Below, piece by piece: positions 25,352 to 33,660 of a stretch of DNA of 64,000 bases. The stretch's first letter is position 1. Every line of letters begins with the position of its first letter. The stretch lies in contig NZ_CP024985.1 of assembly GCF_002803845.1 (NCBI RefSeq), positions 5,901,501 to 5,965,500 on the forward strand, given 5' to 3'. Under the pieces are notes generated by a model. That model ran no database searches. It saw only the letters and a program-made list of their open reading frames with translations, and was not told the DNA's origin. A program made the translations under genes and the position numbers. Source of the stretch: Streptomyces lavendulae subsp. lavendulae (GTDB lineage: Bacteria > Actinomycetota > Actinomycetes > Streptomycetales > Streptomycetaceae).

Positions 25352-26021
25352 ACCCGTACCGGCTGTAGCAGCCGCCCTGCTTCTTGCCTGGGACGTCGGT
25401 GCGGAACTCGTACCAGCCCGGGTCCGCCGAGAGGTCGGTGACGTCCGTCGCGCTCAGGACGAGACAGAACGGACGCTCGATCGGCGTGGCCGCGCTCTGG
25501 CGCATGAAGGTCAGGGCGCCCTGGTAGGGGCCCGGGGCGAGTTTCCAGTCGTTCGTCCTGAACTGGATGTAGGGCTGGCGGGGCAGCGCCTGGGTGATGG
25601 TGAACGGACCGGGATCCGATTCGAATTCCCACGTGACGTCGAACCGGATGTCCTTGGTCGGGTTGCCGTGATCGACGAACCATTTGACGTTCCGCAGCCA
25701 GTAGAAGTTCGGCTCGGGGACCGCCCCGGTGCCATGCCGCAGGCGCAGTCGAACGTCCGTGAACAACTCCGCCTCCGGGGTGTTGAAGCGGGTGAACACC
25801 GTCGGCTGGACGAAGACCGAGACCCCTCCCCCATCCCGGGTCATCTTCAGCATCACGGGCAGGGTGGCGTCGGGACGGGGGTCGTCCTCAAGCTGGTGCG
25901 CGAAGTTGTAGCACGAGAAGCCCAGGGCGACCAGCGCCGCGACCGTAGTGACCCAGGAGTGCACCCCGCGGAGCTCCTTCTTCACGAGATCGACCATGGT
26001 TTCCAGGGTGATCCGGACCAC
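25350..26021 (-). CDS. Unknown single-pass membrane protein
   Basis: 223 residues. One hydrophobic helix (WVTTVAALVALGFSCYNFA, about 23-41) follows a short basic N-terminus. The rest is a soluble domain rich in aromatic and beta-forming residues (VFVQPTVFTRFNT, FYWLRNVKWFVDHGN, WYEFRTDVPG), probably outside the membrane. I recognise no family. GTG 26021 is preferred since GGGAG precedes it; ATG 25997 is an alternative. Its base composition is less GC-skewed at third positions than the neighbours and it sits between two strong terminators, so it is transcribed alone and may be a later arrival. Confidence 0.7.
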   Translation of the reverse strand: MVRITLETMVDLVKKELRGVHSWVTTVAALVALGFSCYNFAHQLEDDPRPDATLPVMLKMTRDGGGVSVFVQPTVFTRFNTPEAELFTDVRLRLRHGTGAVPEPNFYWLRNVKWFVDHGNPTKDIRFDVTWEFESDPGPFTITQALPRQPYIQFRTNDWKLAPGPYQGALTFMRQSAATPIERPFCLVLSATDVTDLSADPGWYEFRTDVPGKKQGGCYSRYG

Positions 26022-26062
26022 GGGCTCCCGCCCGTCCGCCTGCGCCGCATGGCGCAGCGCAC

Positions 26063-26100
26063 GCGAAGGGGCGCCCGGCCGTGGCCGGGCGCCCCTTCGC
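26063..26100 (-). terminator. nadA terminator
   Basis: Near-perfect palindrome: 18-bp arms 26063-26080 and 26083-26100. It lies directly beyond the nadA stop codon and upstream of the next minus-strand gene. Confidence 0.8.
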
Positions 26101-26111
26101 GTGGGTCACCG

Positions 26112-27290
26112 CTACGGCAGTGCCAGCATCCGTTCCAGGGCGAGCTTCGCGAAGCTCTCCGTCTCCTTGTCGACCTGGATCTGGTTGACGAGGTTCCCCT
26201 CGGCCAGGGACTCCAGGGTCCACACCAGGTGCGGGAGGTCGATGCGGTTCATCGTCGAGCAGAAGCAGACCGTCTTGTCGAGGAAGACGACCTCCTTGTC
26301 CTCCGCCGCGAAACGATTCGCCAGACGGCGGACCAGGTTCAGCTCGGTGCCGATGGCCCACTTGGAGCCGGCCGGGGCCGCCTCCAGCGCCTTGATGATG
26401 TACTCCGTCGAGCCGACGTAGTCCGCGGCCGCCACGACCTCGTGCTTGCACTCGGGGTGGACCAGGACGTTCACGCCGGGGATGCGGGCGCGCACGTCGT
26501 TGACGGAGTCGACCGAGAACCGGCCGTGCACCGAGCAGTGCCCGCGCCACAGGATCATCTTCGCGTTCCGCAGCTGCTCGGCCGTCAGGCCGCCGTTCGG
26601 CTTGTGCGGGTTGTAGAGCACGCAGTCGTCCAGGGACATGCCCATGTCGCGGACGGCGGTGTTGCGGCCCAGGTGCTGGTCGGGGAGGAACAGCACCTTC
26701 TCGCCCTGCTCGAAGGCCCACTCCAGGGCCTTCTTCGCGTTGGACGAGGTGCAGATCGTGCCGCCGTGCTTGCCGGTGAAGGCCTTGATGTCGGCGGAGG
26801 AGTTCATGTACGAGACGGGGACGGTCGTACCGGCGATCCCGGCCTCGGTCAGCACGTCCCAGCACTCGGCGACCTGCTCGGCGGTGGCCATGTCGGCCAT
26901 CGAGCAGCCGGCCGCGAGGTCGGGCAGCACGACCTTCTGGTCGTCCGAGGTCAGGATGTCCGCGGACTCGGCCATGAAGTGCACGCCGCAGAAGACGATG
27001 TACTCGGCCTCCGGCTTCGCCGCGGCGTCCTTGGCCAGCTTGAAGGAGTCGCCGGTGACGTCGGCGAACTCGATGACCTCGTCGCGCTGGTAGTGGTGGC
27101 CGAGGATGAAGACCTTGTCCCCGAGCTTCTCCTTGGCCGCGCGGGCGCGGGCCACCAGGTCCGGGTCGGACGGAGAGGGCAGGTCGCCGGGGCATTCCAC
27201 CCCGCGCTCGCTCTTGGGGTCGGCCTCACGGCCGAGCAGCAGCAGGGCAAGGGGCGTCGGCTGGACGTCCAAAGGCTGGGCGGTGGTCAC
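26112..27290 (-). CDS. nadA: Quinolinate synthase
   Basis: 392-residue [4Fe-4S] enzyme that condenses iminoaspartate with dihydroxyacetone phosphate to quinolinate in NAD synthesis. Motifs include LGHHYQRDEVIEFAD, FCGVHFMAESADIL (C101), PDLAAGCSMADMA, RGHCSVHGRF (C252), HPECKHEV and VCFCSTMNRIDLP (C344). C101, C252 and C344 are the best candidates for the cluster ligands. It is longer than the classic 300-350 residue enzymes because of an insert, as in other actinobacteria. GTG 27290 follows AGAAAGGG; a GTG nine bases upstream is possible. nadB/nadC are not adjacent. An Fe-S carrier gene is divergent from it. Confidence 0.95.
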   Translation of the reverse strand: MTTAQPLDVQPTPLALLLLGREADPKSERGVECPGDLPSPSDPDLVARARAAKEKLGDKVFILGHHYQRDEVIEFADVTGDSFKLAKDAAAKPEAEYIVFCGVHFMAESADILTSDDQKVVLPDLAAGCSMADMATAEQVAECWDVLTEAGIAGTTVPVSYMNSSADIKAFTGKHGGTICTSSNAKKALEWAFEQGEKVLFLPDQHLGRNTAVRDMGMSLDDCVLYNPHKPNGGLTAEQLRNAKMILWRGHCSVHGRFSVDSVNDVRARIPGVNVLVHPECKHEVVAAADYVGSTEYIIKALEAAPAGSKWAIGTELNLVRRLANRFAAEDKEVVFLDKTVCFCSTMNRIDLPHLVWTLESLAEGNLVNQIQVDKETESFAKLALERMLALP

Positions 27291-27634
27291 GACACGCACC
27301 CTTTCTGTTCTGCGACAAGGGAATTCTGGGACTGCGGGAGAGCCATCTTTGCGACTTCTCGTCTATTTGACGCTATCTATCATAACCGCTTCACGTCACT
27401 TTGACGATGCCGATAGTGTCGATGTGACGCATTCGCCCGGCCGGGTGCGGTCCGCTCCACCGGTCCTCTTCGCGGGGTCCACCGCTCCGCCCGGGTGTGC
27501 GAGCATGAATATCTGAAACAAGGCGTCGGCCCCGGAATGAATCCGCGGTCCCGCTGGTTGCCACCCACGGCAAGAGTCCGACGTTTCCCCAGCCGCCCCC
27601 GGCGGGGAGCCGCCCACTTCGGGAGTGAATGCAG
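27291..27634. other. Divergent control region nadA / Fe-S carrier (344 bp)
   Basis: An AT-rich island at about 27360-27420 stands out in this genome. On the minus strand TATGAT (complement of 27379-27384) is a good -10 for nadA. TTGACG occurs on the plus strand at 27367-27372 and 27401-27406. The short palindrome CGTCA-CTT-TGACG spans 27394-27406 and could be an operator. The rest, to 27620, is the leader of the carrier gene, with no recognisable riboswitch. GGGAG (27621-27625) is its ribosome binding site. Confidence 0.5.
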
Positions 27635-27991
27635 ATGTCCGTACAGGACGACAAGACCACCGTGAGCGACGGCATCCTCCTGTCCGACGCCGCCGCCGAG
27701 AAGGTCAGGACCCTGCTGGAGCAGGAAGGCCGCGATGACCTGGCGCTCCGCGTCGCCGTCCAGCCCGGTGGCTGCTCCGGCCTGCGCTACCAGCTCTTCT
27801 TCGACGAGCGGTCCCTCGACGGCGACGTCGTCAAGGACTTCGACGGCGTCAAGGTCGTCACCGACCGGATGAGCTCCCCGTACCTGCACGGTGCCTCGAT
27901 CGACTTCGTCGACACCATCGAGAAGCAGGGCTTCACGATCGACAACCCGAACGCCACCGGCTCCTGCGCCTGCGGCGACTCGTTCAGCTAA
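27635..27991 (+). CDS. A-type iron-sulfur carrier (HesB/IscA/ErpA family)
   Basis: 118-residue protein with the three A-type cysteines: one in PGGCSGLRY and two in GSCACGDSFS at the C-terminus, which hold a [2Fe-2S] or [4Fe-4S] cluster for transfer to apo-enzymes. ILLSDAAAEKVRTLLEQEG and FVDTIEKQGFTIDNPNA are typical of the fold. ATG 27635 is preferred to ATG 27629, because GGGAG is then 9 nt rather than 3 nt away. NadA, an Fe-S enzyme, is encoded divergently and is a plausible client. Confidence 0.92.
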   Translation: MSVQDDKTTVSDGILLSDAAAEKVRTLLEQEGRDDLALRVAVQPGGCSGLRYQLFFDERSLDGDVVKDFDGVKVVTDRMSSPYLHGASIDFVDTIEKQGFTIDNPNATGSCACGDSFS

Positions 27992-28020
27992 ACCCGGCTG
28001 ACCCCGTACGACGAGTACGA

Positions 28021-28065
28021 CGAGGGCCCGGGCACCGGTCACAGCGACCGGCGCCCGGGCCCTCG
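28021..28065. terminator. Bidirectional hairpin terminator
   Basis: 20-bp stem with one mismatch (28021-28040 with 28046-28065) and 5-nt loop, between the Fe-S carrier gene and the convergent gene ending at 28084. Confidence 0.78.
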
Positions 28066-28083
28066 GGCGTTCCCGCTACCGTC

Positions 28084-29553
28084 TCACTGGCGGGGGAGCG
28101 TCTTGCCCGTCGTCGCGTCGACCACCTTCCGGTCGCCGAGCGGCTCGCGGAGCGTGGTCGAGGCGGTCATCTCCTGCGCCAGCATGATGCAGGCCTGTCC
28201 AGGCTGCTTCGGCGTGTCCGTGACCTTCACCAGCACCGACCCGGCCTCCTCCCGCGCCTCCAGGGCGTACGTGCTGCACACGCTGCCCCAGAAGTTCACC
28301 GTCAGCTTCCGGTCGTCCTGCGCGTACGAGAACGCGGGCGCGGTCCTGTCCTTCGGGGGCACCGGGGCGCCCGCGCCGTCCTTGCCCGCCGGGGAGGCCA
28401 CCGTCCGGCCCGGGGCGCCGTCCTTTCCGGCCACCTCGAACAGCCATGCGGGCACCAGGCCCCGACCGCCGTCGACCGTCCCCGGGGCCAGCCCGAGCAC
28501 GGCTCCCCGTACGGTCTCGGTCCGCGGGGGCTTCATCGGACGCGGCTCCGGGTTGCAGGGCAGGGTGTCCGTCGCGCCCGTCGGGGTGTCCGGGGTCAGC
28601 GGTACGGAGGTCGCGCAGCCGCTCGGTCCCGGGCCCGTCCCGTCACCGCCCTTGCCGGCCGCGTTGAGCCGGGCCAGCGCCTCGTCGGCGCCGACCACCG
28701 GCTGCTCGCCCGTGCGGACCGGGGCCTTGAGCTCCCCGCTGCCCGCCACCACCTGGGCGTCGGAGCCCACGCTCACGCGCGTGGACCAGCCCGTGGTGGG
28801 CAGCCCGCCCACCACCGGGTCGGCGCCGACCACCCGTACGGAACCCTGCACCAGGCGGGCGTCCTGCCGGGCGTCGCCCTGACCGGCGGCCGCCAGCACC
28901 GGGGCCGCGGCCGCCTTGGCCGCCTCCTCCGACACCGGCCCGCCGCCCGCGCCGGACCCGGCGGCCGCGGCCCCCTCGGCGGGACCCTGGGGCAGGGTGG
29001 CCGGGCCGCAGGTGTCCTTGCCGCGCACACAGTCGTCCCCGGCGCCGCCGCCGTTCGGGGCCCCGCCCTGGAACCGGGAGAAGCTCCACGTCCCGGGGGC
29101 CTTGAGGGACACCGTGAGCCGGGGTCCCGAACCGTCGGCGGCCTCCCCGGCCTGCCACTGCTCGCCGCTCAGGCGCGGGGCGCCGGAGATCCCGAGGGCC
29201 CGGGCGAGCCGGGCCACCTCGTCGGAGGAGACCTCGCCGGACGCCGCGAAGGACGGCGCCCCGCCCGCCGGGGCCTGCGGCAGCGGCCCCTCGGCGCGGT
29301 AGGTGACCCCGGCGCCGGACGGATCCGGCTCCCCGGGCGCGATGCCCGGCCCCGACGGGGACCCCGCGGGGCGGGGCGCGACGGCCGCGCTGTCACTCGT
29401 ACGGGTTCGACTGCCCGAGGCGTCTCCGTAGGCCGTGGACGCCCAGTACGCCGTGCCACCGCCGGCCAGCAGGACGGCGGCCGCGATCGAGCCGATGGCC
29501 CAGGCCGGCCGCCGTCGTGTGGCGCGTGATGTTTCGGGTTGTTCGCTGGTCAC
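28084..29553 (-). CDS. Large membrane-anchored protein of unknown function
   Basis: 489 residues. A short cytosolic basic N-terminus is followed by one helix (about 20-42). A long external part rich in Pro, Gly and Ala follows, probably flexible, with a more ordered C-terminal half (LVPAWLFEVAGKDG, KLTVNFWGSVCSTYALE). Five cysteines outside the helix could form disulfides. The topology resembles conserved Streptomyces large membrane proteins, but no enzymatic motif is seen. GTG 29553 overlaps the end of a tiny ATG-CGG-TGA reading frame and is preceded by AAGGAG. A small conserved gene lies 82 bp upstream on the same strand. Confidence 0.8.
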   Translation of the reverse strand: MTSEQPETSRATRRRPAWAIGSIAAAVLLAGGGTAYWASTAYGDASGSRTRTSDSAAVAPRPAGSPSGPGIAPGEPDPSGAGVTYRAEGPLPQAPAGGAPSFAASGEVSSDEVARLARALGISGAPRLSGEQWQAGEAADGSGPRLTVSLKAPGTWSFSRFQGGAPNGGGAGDDCVRGKDTCGPATLPQGPAEGAAAAGSGAGGGPVSEEAAKAAAAPVLAAAGQGDARQDARLVQGSVRVVGADPVVGGLPTTGWSTRVSVGSDAQVVAGSGELKAPVRTGEQPVVGADEALARLNAAGKGGDGTGPGPSGCATSVPLTPDTPTGATDTLPCNPEPRPMKPPRTETVRGAVLGLAPGTVDGGRGLVPAWLFEVAGKDGAPGRTVASPAGKDGAGAPVPPKDRTAPAFSYAQDDRKLTVNFWGSVCSTYALEAREEAGSVLVKVTDTPKQPGQACIMLAQEMTASTTLREPLGDRKVVDATTGKTLPRQ

Positions 29554-29635
29554 CGCATCGCTCCTTCGCGTGTCCCGCCGTACGTGATGCGGGTGTGACG
29601 CGGCGGCCGCGAAACCGGTTCCCTCCCGGTGTCGC

Positions 29636-29851
29636 TCAGTCCCCGTAGGCGGCGGTGGAGGCGATCAGCCGGGCCGATGCGGGCGGGACGCTGATGCCGT
29701 GGATCTGCGAGGGCGTGACGCGGGCCGGGCGCGGCTCGTGCGGGACCGGCCAGTGCGGTGCCATCCGGGCACAGTCGCCCAGCAGCCGGGCGAAGCCGGG
29801 GCGGGCGCCGGCGGTGGGCTCGGCGTGACGGAAGCCGTCGGTAGAGGTCAT
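29636..29851 (-). CDS. Small conserved-looking protein
   Basis: 71-residue protein with PGFARLLGDCARMAPHWPVPHEPRPARVTP in its middle and a C-terminus ending in STAAYGD. Its composition (hydrophobic N-half, Pro-rich middle) and strong third-position GC support coding. No domain recognised. No Shine-Dalgarno is seen before ATG 29851. It is the first gene of a minus-strand pair and faces the PfkB-type kinase across a 131-bp control region. Confidence 0.65.
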   Translation of the reverse strand: MTSTDGFRHAEPTAGARPGFARLLGDCARMAPHWPVPHEPRPARVTPSQIHGISVPPASARLIASTAAYGD

Positions 29852-29897
29852 GGGGCACGGTAGGCACGACGGCAGGGGCGAAGGAAGTCCTACTACG

Positions 29898-29946
29898 GGG
29901 TAGTTTCGACGGGTCGGCCCACCGCCGTGGACCGGGTAGTTTTGAC
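29898..29946. promoter_or_regulatory. Direct repeat GGGTAGTTTYGAC in divergent control region
   Basis: Two copies of a 13-mer, at 29898-29910 and 29934-29946, are offset by 36 bp. The first overlaps a palindrome (CTAC-TACGG-GGTAG region, 29890-29904). The pair lies between the divergent starts at 29851 and 29983 and is a candidate regulator binding site. Confidence 0.4.
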
Positions 29947-29982
29947 TGTCCCCTTGCCGTCCTCCGCAGGAGCATCCACGCC

Positions 29983-30960
29983 GTGCGCATCGCAGTCACC
30001 GGCTCCATCGCCACCGACCACCTCATGACCTTCCCGGGCCGCTTCGCCGACCAGCTCGTCGCCGACCAGCTCCACACGGTCTCCCTCTCCTTCCTCGTCG
30101 ACAACCTCGACGTGCGGCGGGGCGGTGTCGGCCCGAACATCTGCTTCGGCATGGGGCAGCTGGGAAGCCGCCCGATCCTGGTCGGCGCGGCCGGCTCGGA
30201 CTTCGACGAGTACCGCGCCTGGCTGGACCGCCACGGGGTCGACACCGAGTCGGTGCGGATCTCCGAGGTGCTGCACACCGCGCGCTTCGTGTGCACCACG
30301 GACGCCGACCACAACCAGATCGGCTCCTTCTACACGGGCGCGATGAGCGAGGCCCGCCAGATCGAGCTGAAGGCCGTCGCCGACCGGGTGGGCGGGCTGG
30401 ACCTCGTCCTCATCGGCGCCGACGACCCCGAGGCGATGCTCCGCCACACGGAGGAGTGCCGGACGCGGGGGATCCCCTTCGCCGCCGACTTCTCGCAGCA
30501 GATCGCGCGGATGGACGGCGAGAACATCCGCACCCTGATGGAGGGCGCGACGTACCTCTTCTCGAACGAGTACGAGAAGGGGCTCATCGAGTCGAAGTCC
30601 GGCTGGACCGACGAGGAGATCCTCGCCAAGGTCGGCACCCGCGTCACCACGCTGGGCGCGCAGGGCGTGCGGATCGAGCGGACCGGGCAGGAGCCGGTCG
30701 TCGTCGGCTGCCCGGAGGAGACCGCGAAGGTGGACCCCACGGGTGTCGGCGACGCGTTCCGCGCGGGCTTCCTGACCGGCCTCGGCTGGGGCGTCGGCCT
30801 GGAGCGCGCGGCGCAGCTGGGCTGCATGCTCGCGACGCTGGTCATCGAGACCCTGGGCACCCAGGAGTACACGCTGGCGCGTGCGCACTTCATGGAGCGC
30901 TTCACCAAGGCCTACGGCGAGGCGGCGGCCGCCGAGGTCCGCGCCCACCTTCCCGCCTGA
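29983..30960 (+). CDS. PfkB-family carbohydrate/nucleoside kinase
   Basis: 325-residue kinase. The N-terminal glycine motif is RGGVGPNICFGMGQLG. The C-terminal PfkB signature is VDPTGVGDAFRAGFLTGL, with the catalytic aspartate in GVGD. The sequence is of the adenosine kinase/sugar kinase subgroup (substrate region SIATDHLMTFPGRF and DNLDVRRGG), so adenosine or a related riboside is possible. GTG 29983 follows GCAGGAG. It is transcribed alone and ends at a GC hairpin shared with the convergent cysteine desulfurase gene. Confidence 0.88.
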   Translation: MRIAVTGSIATDHLMTFPGRFADQLVADQLHTVSLSFLVDNLDVRRGGVGPNICFGMGQLGSRPILVGAAGSDFDEYRAWLDRHGVDTESVRISEVLHTARFVCTTDADHNQIGSFYTGAMSEARQIELKAVADRVGGLDLVLIGADDPEAMLRHTEECRTRGIPFAADFSQQIARMDGENIRTLMEGATYLFSNEYEKGLIESKSGWTDEEILAKVGTRVTTLGAQGVRIERTGQEPVVVGCPEETAKVDPTGVGDAFRAGFLTGLGWGVGLERAAQLGCMLATLVIETLGTQEYTLARAHFMERFTKAYGEAAAAEVRAHLPA

Positions 30961-30973
30961 CCCGGATCCCGCA

Positions 30974-31010
30974 CGGGGCGGCGGCAGGGGGCCTCCCCGC
31001 CGCCGCCCCG
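30974..31010. terminator. Bidirectional hairpin terminator
   Basis: Arms 30974-30985 and 30999-31010 form a 12-bp GC stem between the convergent kinase and desulfurase genes. Confidence 0.65.
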
Positions 31011-31025
31011 CGGGGCCGGCGTGCG

Positions 31026-32405
31026 TCAGGCGGTGCGGCGGACCGTGTAGGCGGTCCCGCCGGGGCGGGGGGATTCGCCCAGGTAGTCGTGCCCCCGCAT
31101 CGCGCACCACGCCGGGATGTCCAGCCGGGCCACCTCGTCGTCCGACAGGACGGTGACGGTGCCCCCCACCGGAACCCGCCCGATGGCCCGGGCGAGCTCG
31201 ATCACCGGCTGCGGGCAGCGCAGCCCGAGGGCGTCGAGCTCCAGGCTCTCCGCCACCGGGGCGACGGTCACCGGTTCGCCGACGCCCAGCTTCTCGCGGA
31301 CCCCGGCCACCGCCCCCGGCAACACCTCCAGGAAGCCGTTGACCTCGTCCGCCGAGGTCCCCCTCGGCAGGGATACCCGTACGTTTCCCTCCGACAGCAC
31401 CCCCATCGCCCGCAGCACGTGACTGGGGGTCAGGGTGGAGCTGGTGCAGGAGGACCCGGAGGAGACCGAGTAGCCGGCGCGGTCCAGCTCGTGGAGCAGG
31501 GTCTCGCCGTCCACGTACAGGCAGGAGAAGGTCACCAGGTGCGGGAGCCGGCGCTCGGCGTCGCCCACCACCTCCACGTCCGGCACCAGCCGGGCCACCC
31601 GCCGCCGGATCCGGTCGACCAGCACCCGCAGCCGCGCCGACTCCGCTTCGGCCTCGGCCCGTACCGCCCGCAGGGAGGCGGCCGCCGCGACGATCGCGGG
31701 GAGGTTGGCGAAGCCGGGGGAGCGGCCCGACTCCCTTTCGTCGGCGGGGCCTTGCGGTGCGAAGCGGACCCCCTTGCGGACCGCGAGCAGTCCGATCCCG
31801 GGCGGCCCGCCCCACTTGTGGGCGCTCGCCGTCAGCAGGGACCAGGGGGCGTCAACCCGGCCCCACCCCAGGGACTGCGCCGCGTCCACGAGCAGCGGCA
31901 CCCCGGCCGCCGCGCAGACCTCGGCGACCTCCGCCACCGGCTGGACGGTGCCCACCTCGTGGTTGGCCGACTGGAGGCAGGCCAGAGCGGTGCCGGAGCC
32001 GAGGGCGGCCGCGTACCCGTCGGGCGAGACGGCGCCCAGCCGGTCGACCGGAACCTCCGTCACGGTGCCCCCGGCCGCCGCGTGCGCGTCCGCCGCGTGC
32101 AGGACGGAACTGTGCTCGACCGCCGAGACGACCAGCTGCCCGCCGACGCGCCGGCGGCCCGCGAGGGCACCCGCGACCCCCGTGTGAACCGCGTGCGTCC
32201 CCGAAGGAGTGAAGACGAGCTCGTCGGCCCGGCATCCCACCGCCTCGGCCGCCGCCTCGCGCGCCGCGTCCAGCAGCAGCCGGGCGCGCCGCCCCTCCCG
32301 GTACAGTCGGGCCGGGTCCGCCCAGCCCTCGTCGAGGGCGGCCTGCAGCGCCTGACGGGCCACGGGGTGCAGCGGGGCGGCGGAGGCGGTGTCGAAGTAG
32401 GGCAT
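31026..32405 (-). CDS. Cysteine desulfurase fused to TusA-like sulfur carrier
   Basis: 459-residue two-domain protein. Residues 1-375 are a class-V PLP enzyme with the Schiff-base lysine K197 in SAHKWGG and a catalytic-loop cysteine C320 in SSGSSCTSS, as in IscS/NifS group I. Residues about 385-459 form a TusA domain, LDALGLRCPQPVIELARA, whose C397 would accept persulfide sulfur. The fusion implies that sulfur is handed directly from desulfurase to carrier within one chain, for tRNA thiolation, cofactor or Fe-S work. ATG 32405 begins MPYFDTASAAPLHP. It is divergent from ctaC. Confidence 0.92.
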   Translation of the reverse strand: MPYFDTASAAPLHPVARQALQAALDEGWADPARLYREGRRARLLLDAAREAAAEAVGCRADELVFTPSGTHAVHTGVAGALAGRRRVGGQLVVSAVEHSSVLHAADAHAAAGGTVTEVPVDRLGAVSPDGYAAALGSGTALACLQSANHEVGTVQPVAEVAEVCAAAGVPLLVDAAQSLGWGRVDAPWSLLTASAHKWGGPPGIGLLAVRKGVRFAPQGPADERESGRSPGFANLPAIVAAAASLRAVRAEAEAESARLRVLVDRIRRRVARLVPDVEVVGDAERRLPHLVTFSCLYVDGETLLHELDRAGYSVSSGSSCTSSTLTPSHVLRAMGVLSEGNVRVSLPRGTSADEVNGFLEVLPGAVAGVREKLGVGEPVTVAPVAESLELDALGLRCPQPVIELARAIGRVPVGGTVTVLSDDEVARLDIPAWCAMRGHDYLGESPRPGGTAYTVRRTA

Positions 32406-32688
32406 CCGGCCACGCTAACCGGAGCCCGTGGACGGCCGGGGTCAGGGGCCGTCAGATGTCGTCCGGAGCCCGCCATTCAGGGCCGGATGGCCCGTCCCCC
32501 GTACGGCGGATCCATCCCTTCGGGGGCAGTAGCGGCGCGTTGGGCACCCTCCCCGCGCGACCCCAAATAGCGTCCAGTAGGGTTTGGTCCGCATAAACAT
32601 CCAAACCCCTGCCTGCGTCAGGGCCGGCGACCGACCCGAACACGGCCGCGGCCGGCCGCGCGGGCCGAGACTCTCGGGAAGGCGCTAC

Positions 32689-33660
32689 GTGAGTCCCTAC
32701 GGCTCCGACCGCTCGCCGCGGCGCCCGATGCGGCGGAAGCTGCTGCAGGCGCTGACTGCGGGCGTGGTCCTGGCGACCGCCACTGGTTGCTCGTACAACT
32801 GGCAAGACTTCCCCCGCCTCGGAATGCCCTATCCGGTCACGGAGGAGGCGCCTCGCATCCTGTCCCTGTGGCAGGGGTCGTGGGCAGCTGCTCTCATCAC
32901 GGGCATCCTGGTGTGGGGCCTGATCATCTGGAGCGTCATCTTCCACCGGCGCAGCCGGACGAAGATCGAGGTCCCTGCGCAGACCCGGTACAACATGCCC
33001 ATCGAGGCGCTGTACACCGTGGTCCCGCTCATCATCGTCTCGGTGCTCTTCTACTTCACCGCGCGTGACGAGTCGAAGCTGCTCGCCCTCACCAAGCCGG
33101 CCCACACGATCAACGTGGTCGGCTTCCAGTGGAGCTGGGGCTTCAACTACGTCGAGAACGTCGACGGCGATGCGGCCACGCCGAAGGCGGGCGAGGTCCC
33201 CAAGGAGATCGCCACCATTCCGGACCGCTTCACCAAGGACTTCCCCGCGGGCGCCGAAGGCGTCTACGAGAAGGGCGTCCCCGGCGACCGGAACCCGGAA
33301 ACCAACAACCCGGGACCGACCCTCTACCTCCCCAAGGGCGAGAAGGTCCGCTTCATCCTGTCGTCGAACGACGTCATCCACTCCTTCTGGGTGGTGCCCT
33401 TCCTGTTCAAGCAGGACGTCATCCCCGGCCACACCAACGTCTTCGAGGTGACTCCTTCGCAGGAGGGCATCTTCATGGGCAAGTGCGCCGAGCTCTGCGG
33501 TGTCGACCACTCCCGGATGCTCTTCAACGTGAAGGTCGTCTCGCCGGAGGAGTACCGGGCGCACCTGAAGCTGCTGGCGGAGAAGGGGCAGACCGGCTTC
33601 CTCCCGGCCGGCATCAAGCAGACTGACCCGGCCCGGAATGCGGAAGTGAACAAACTGTGA
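32689..33660 (+). CDS. ctaC: Cytochrome c oxidase subunit II
   Basis: 323-residue lipoprotein subunit of the aa3 oxidase. The signal peptide carries a lipobox with C34 (TATGC). Two membrane helices follow (AALITGILVWGLIIWSVIF and EALYTVVPLIIVSVLFYF), then the cupredoxin domain with aromatic electron-entry motif GFQWSWGFNY and CuA motif GKCAELCGVDHSRM. GTG 32689 follows GGGAAGG by 5 nt. GTGA overlap couples it to ctaD. A -10-like TAGGGT is at 32578-32583, but no good -35 is seen. The gene is first of the ctaCDF operon. Confidence 0.96.
   Translation: MSPYGSDRSPRRPMRRKLLQALTAGVVLATATGCSYNWQDFPRLGMPYPVTEEAPRILSLWQGSWAAALITGILVWGLIIWSVIFHRRSRTKIEVPAQTRYNMPIEALYTVVPLIIVSVLFYFTARDESKLLALTKPAHTINVVGFQWSWGFNYVENVDGDAATPKAGEVPKEIATIPDRFTKDFPAGAEGVYEKGVPGDRNPETNNPGPTLYLPKGEKVRFILSSNDVIHSFWVVPFLFKQDVIPGHTNVFEVTPSQEGIFMGKCAELCGVDHSRMLFNVKVVSPEEYRAHLKLLAEKGQTGFLPAGIKQTDPARNAEVNKL

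Noticed and set aside
29550..30314. Minus-strand open frame running from the kinase gene to the start of the large membrane protein gene
   Set aside because: It overlaps the kinase on the opposite strand and a better-supported small gene. Only its last two codons (ATG-CGG-TGA) resemble a coupled start.
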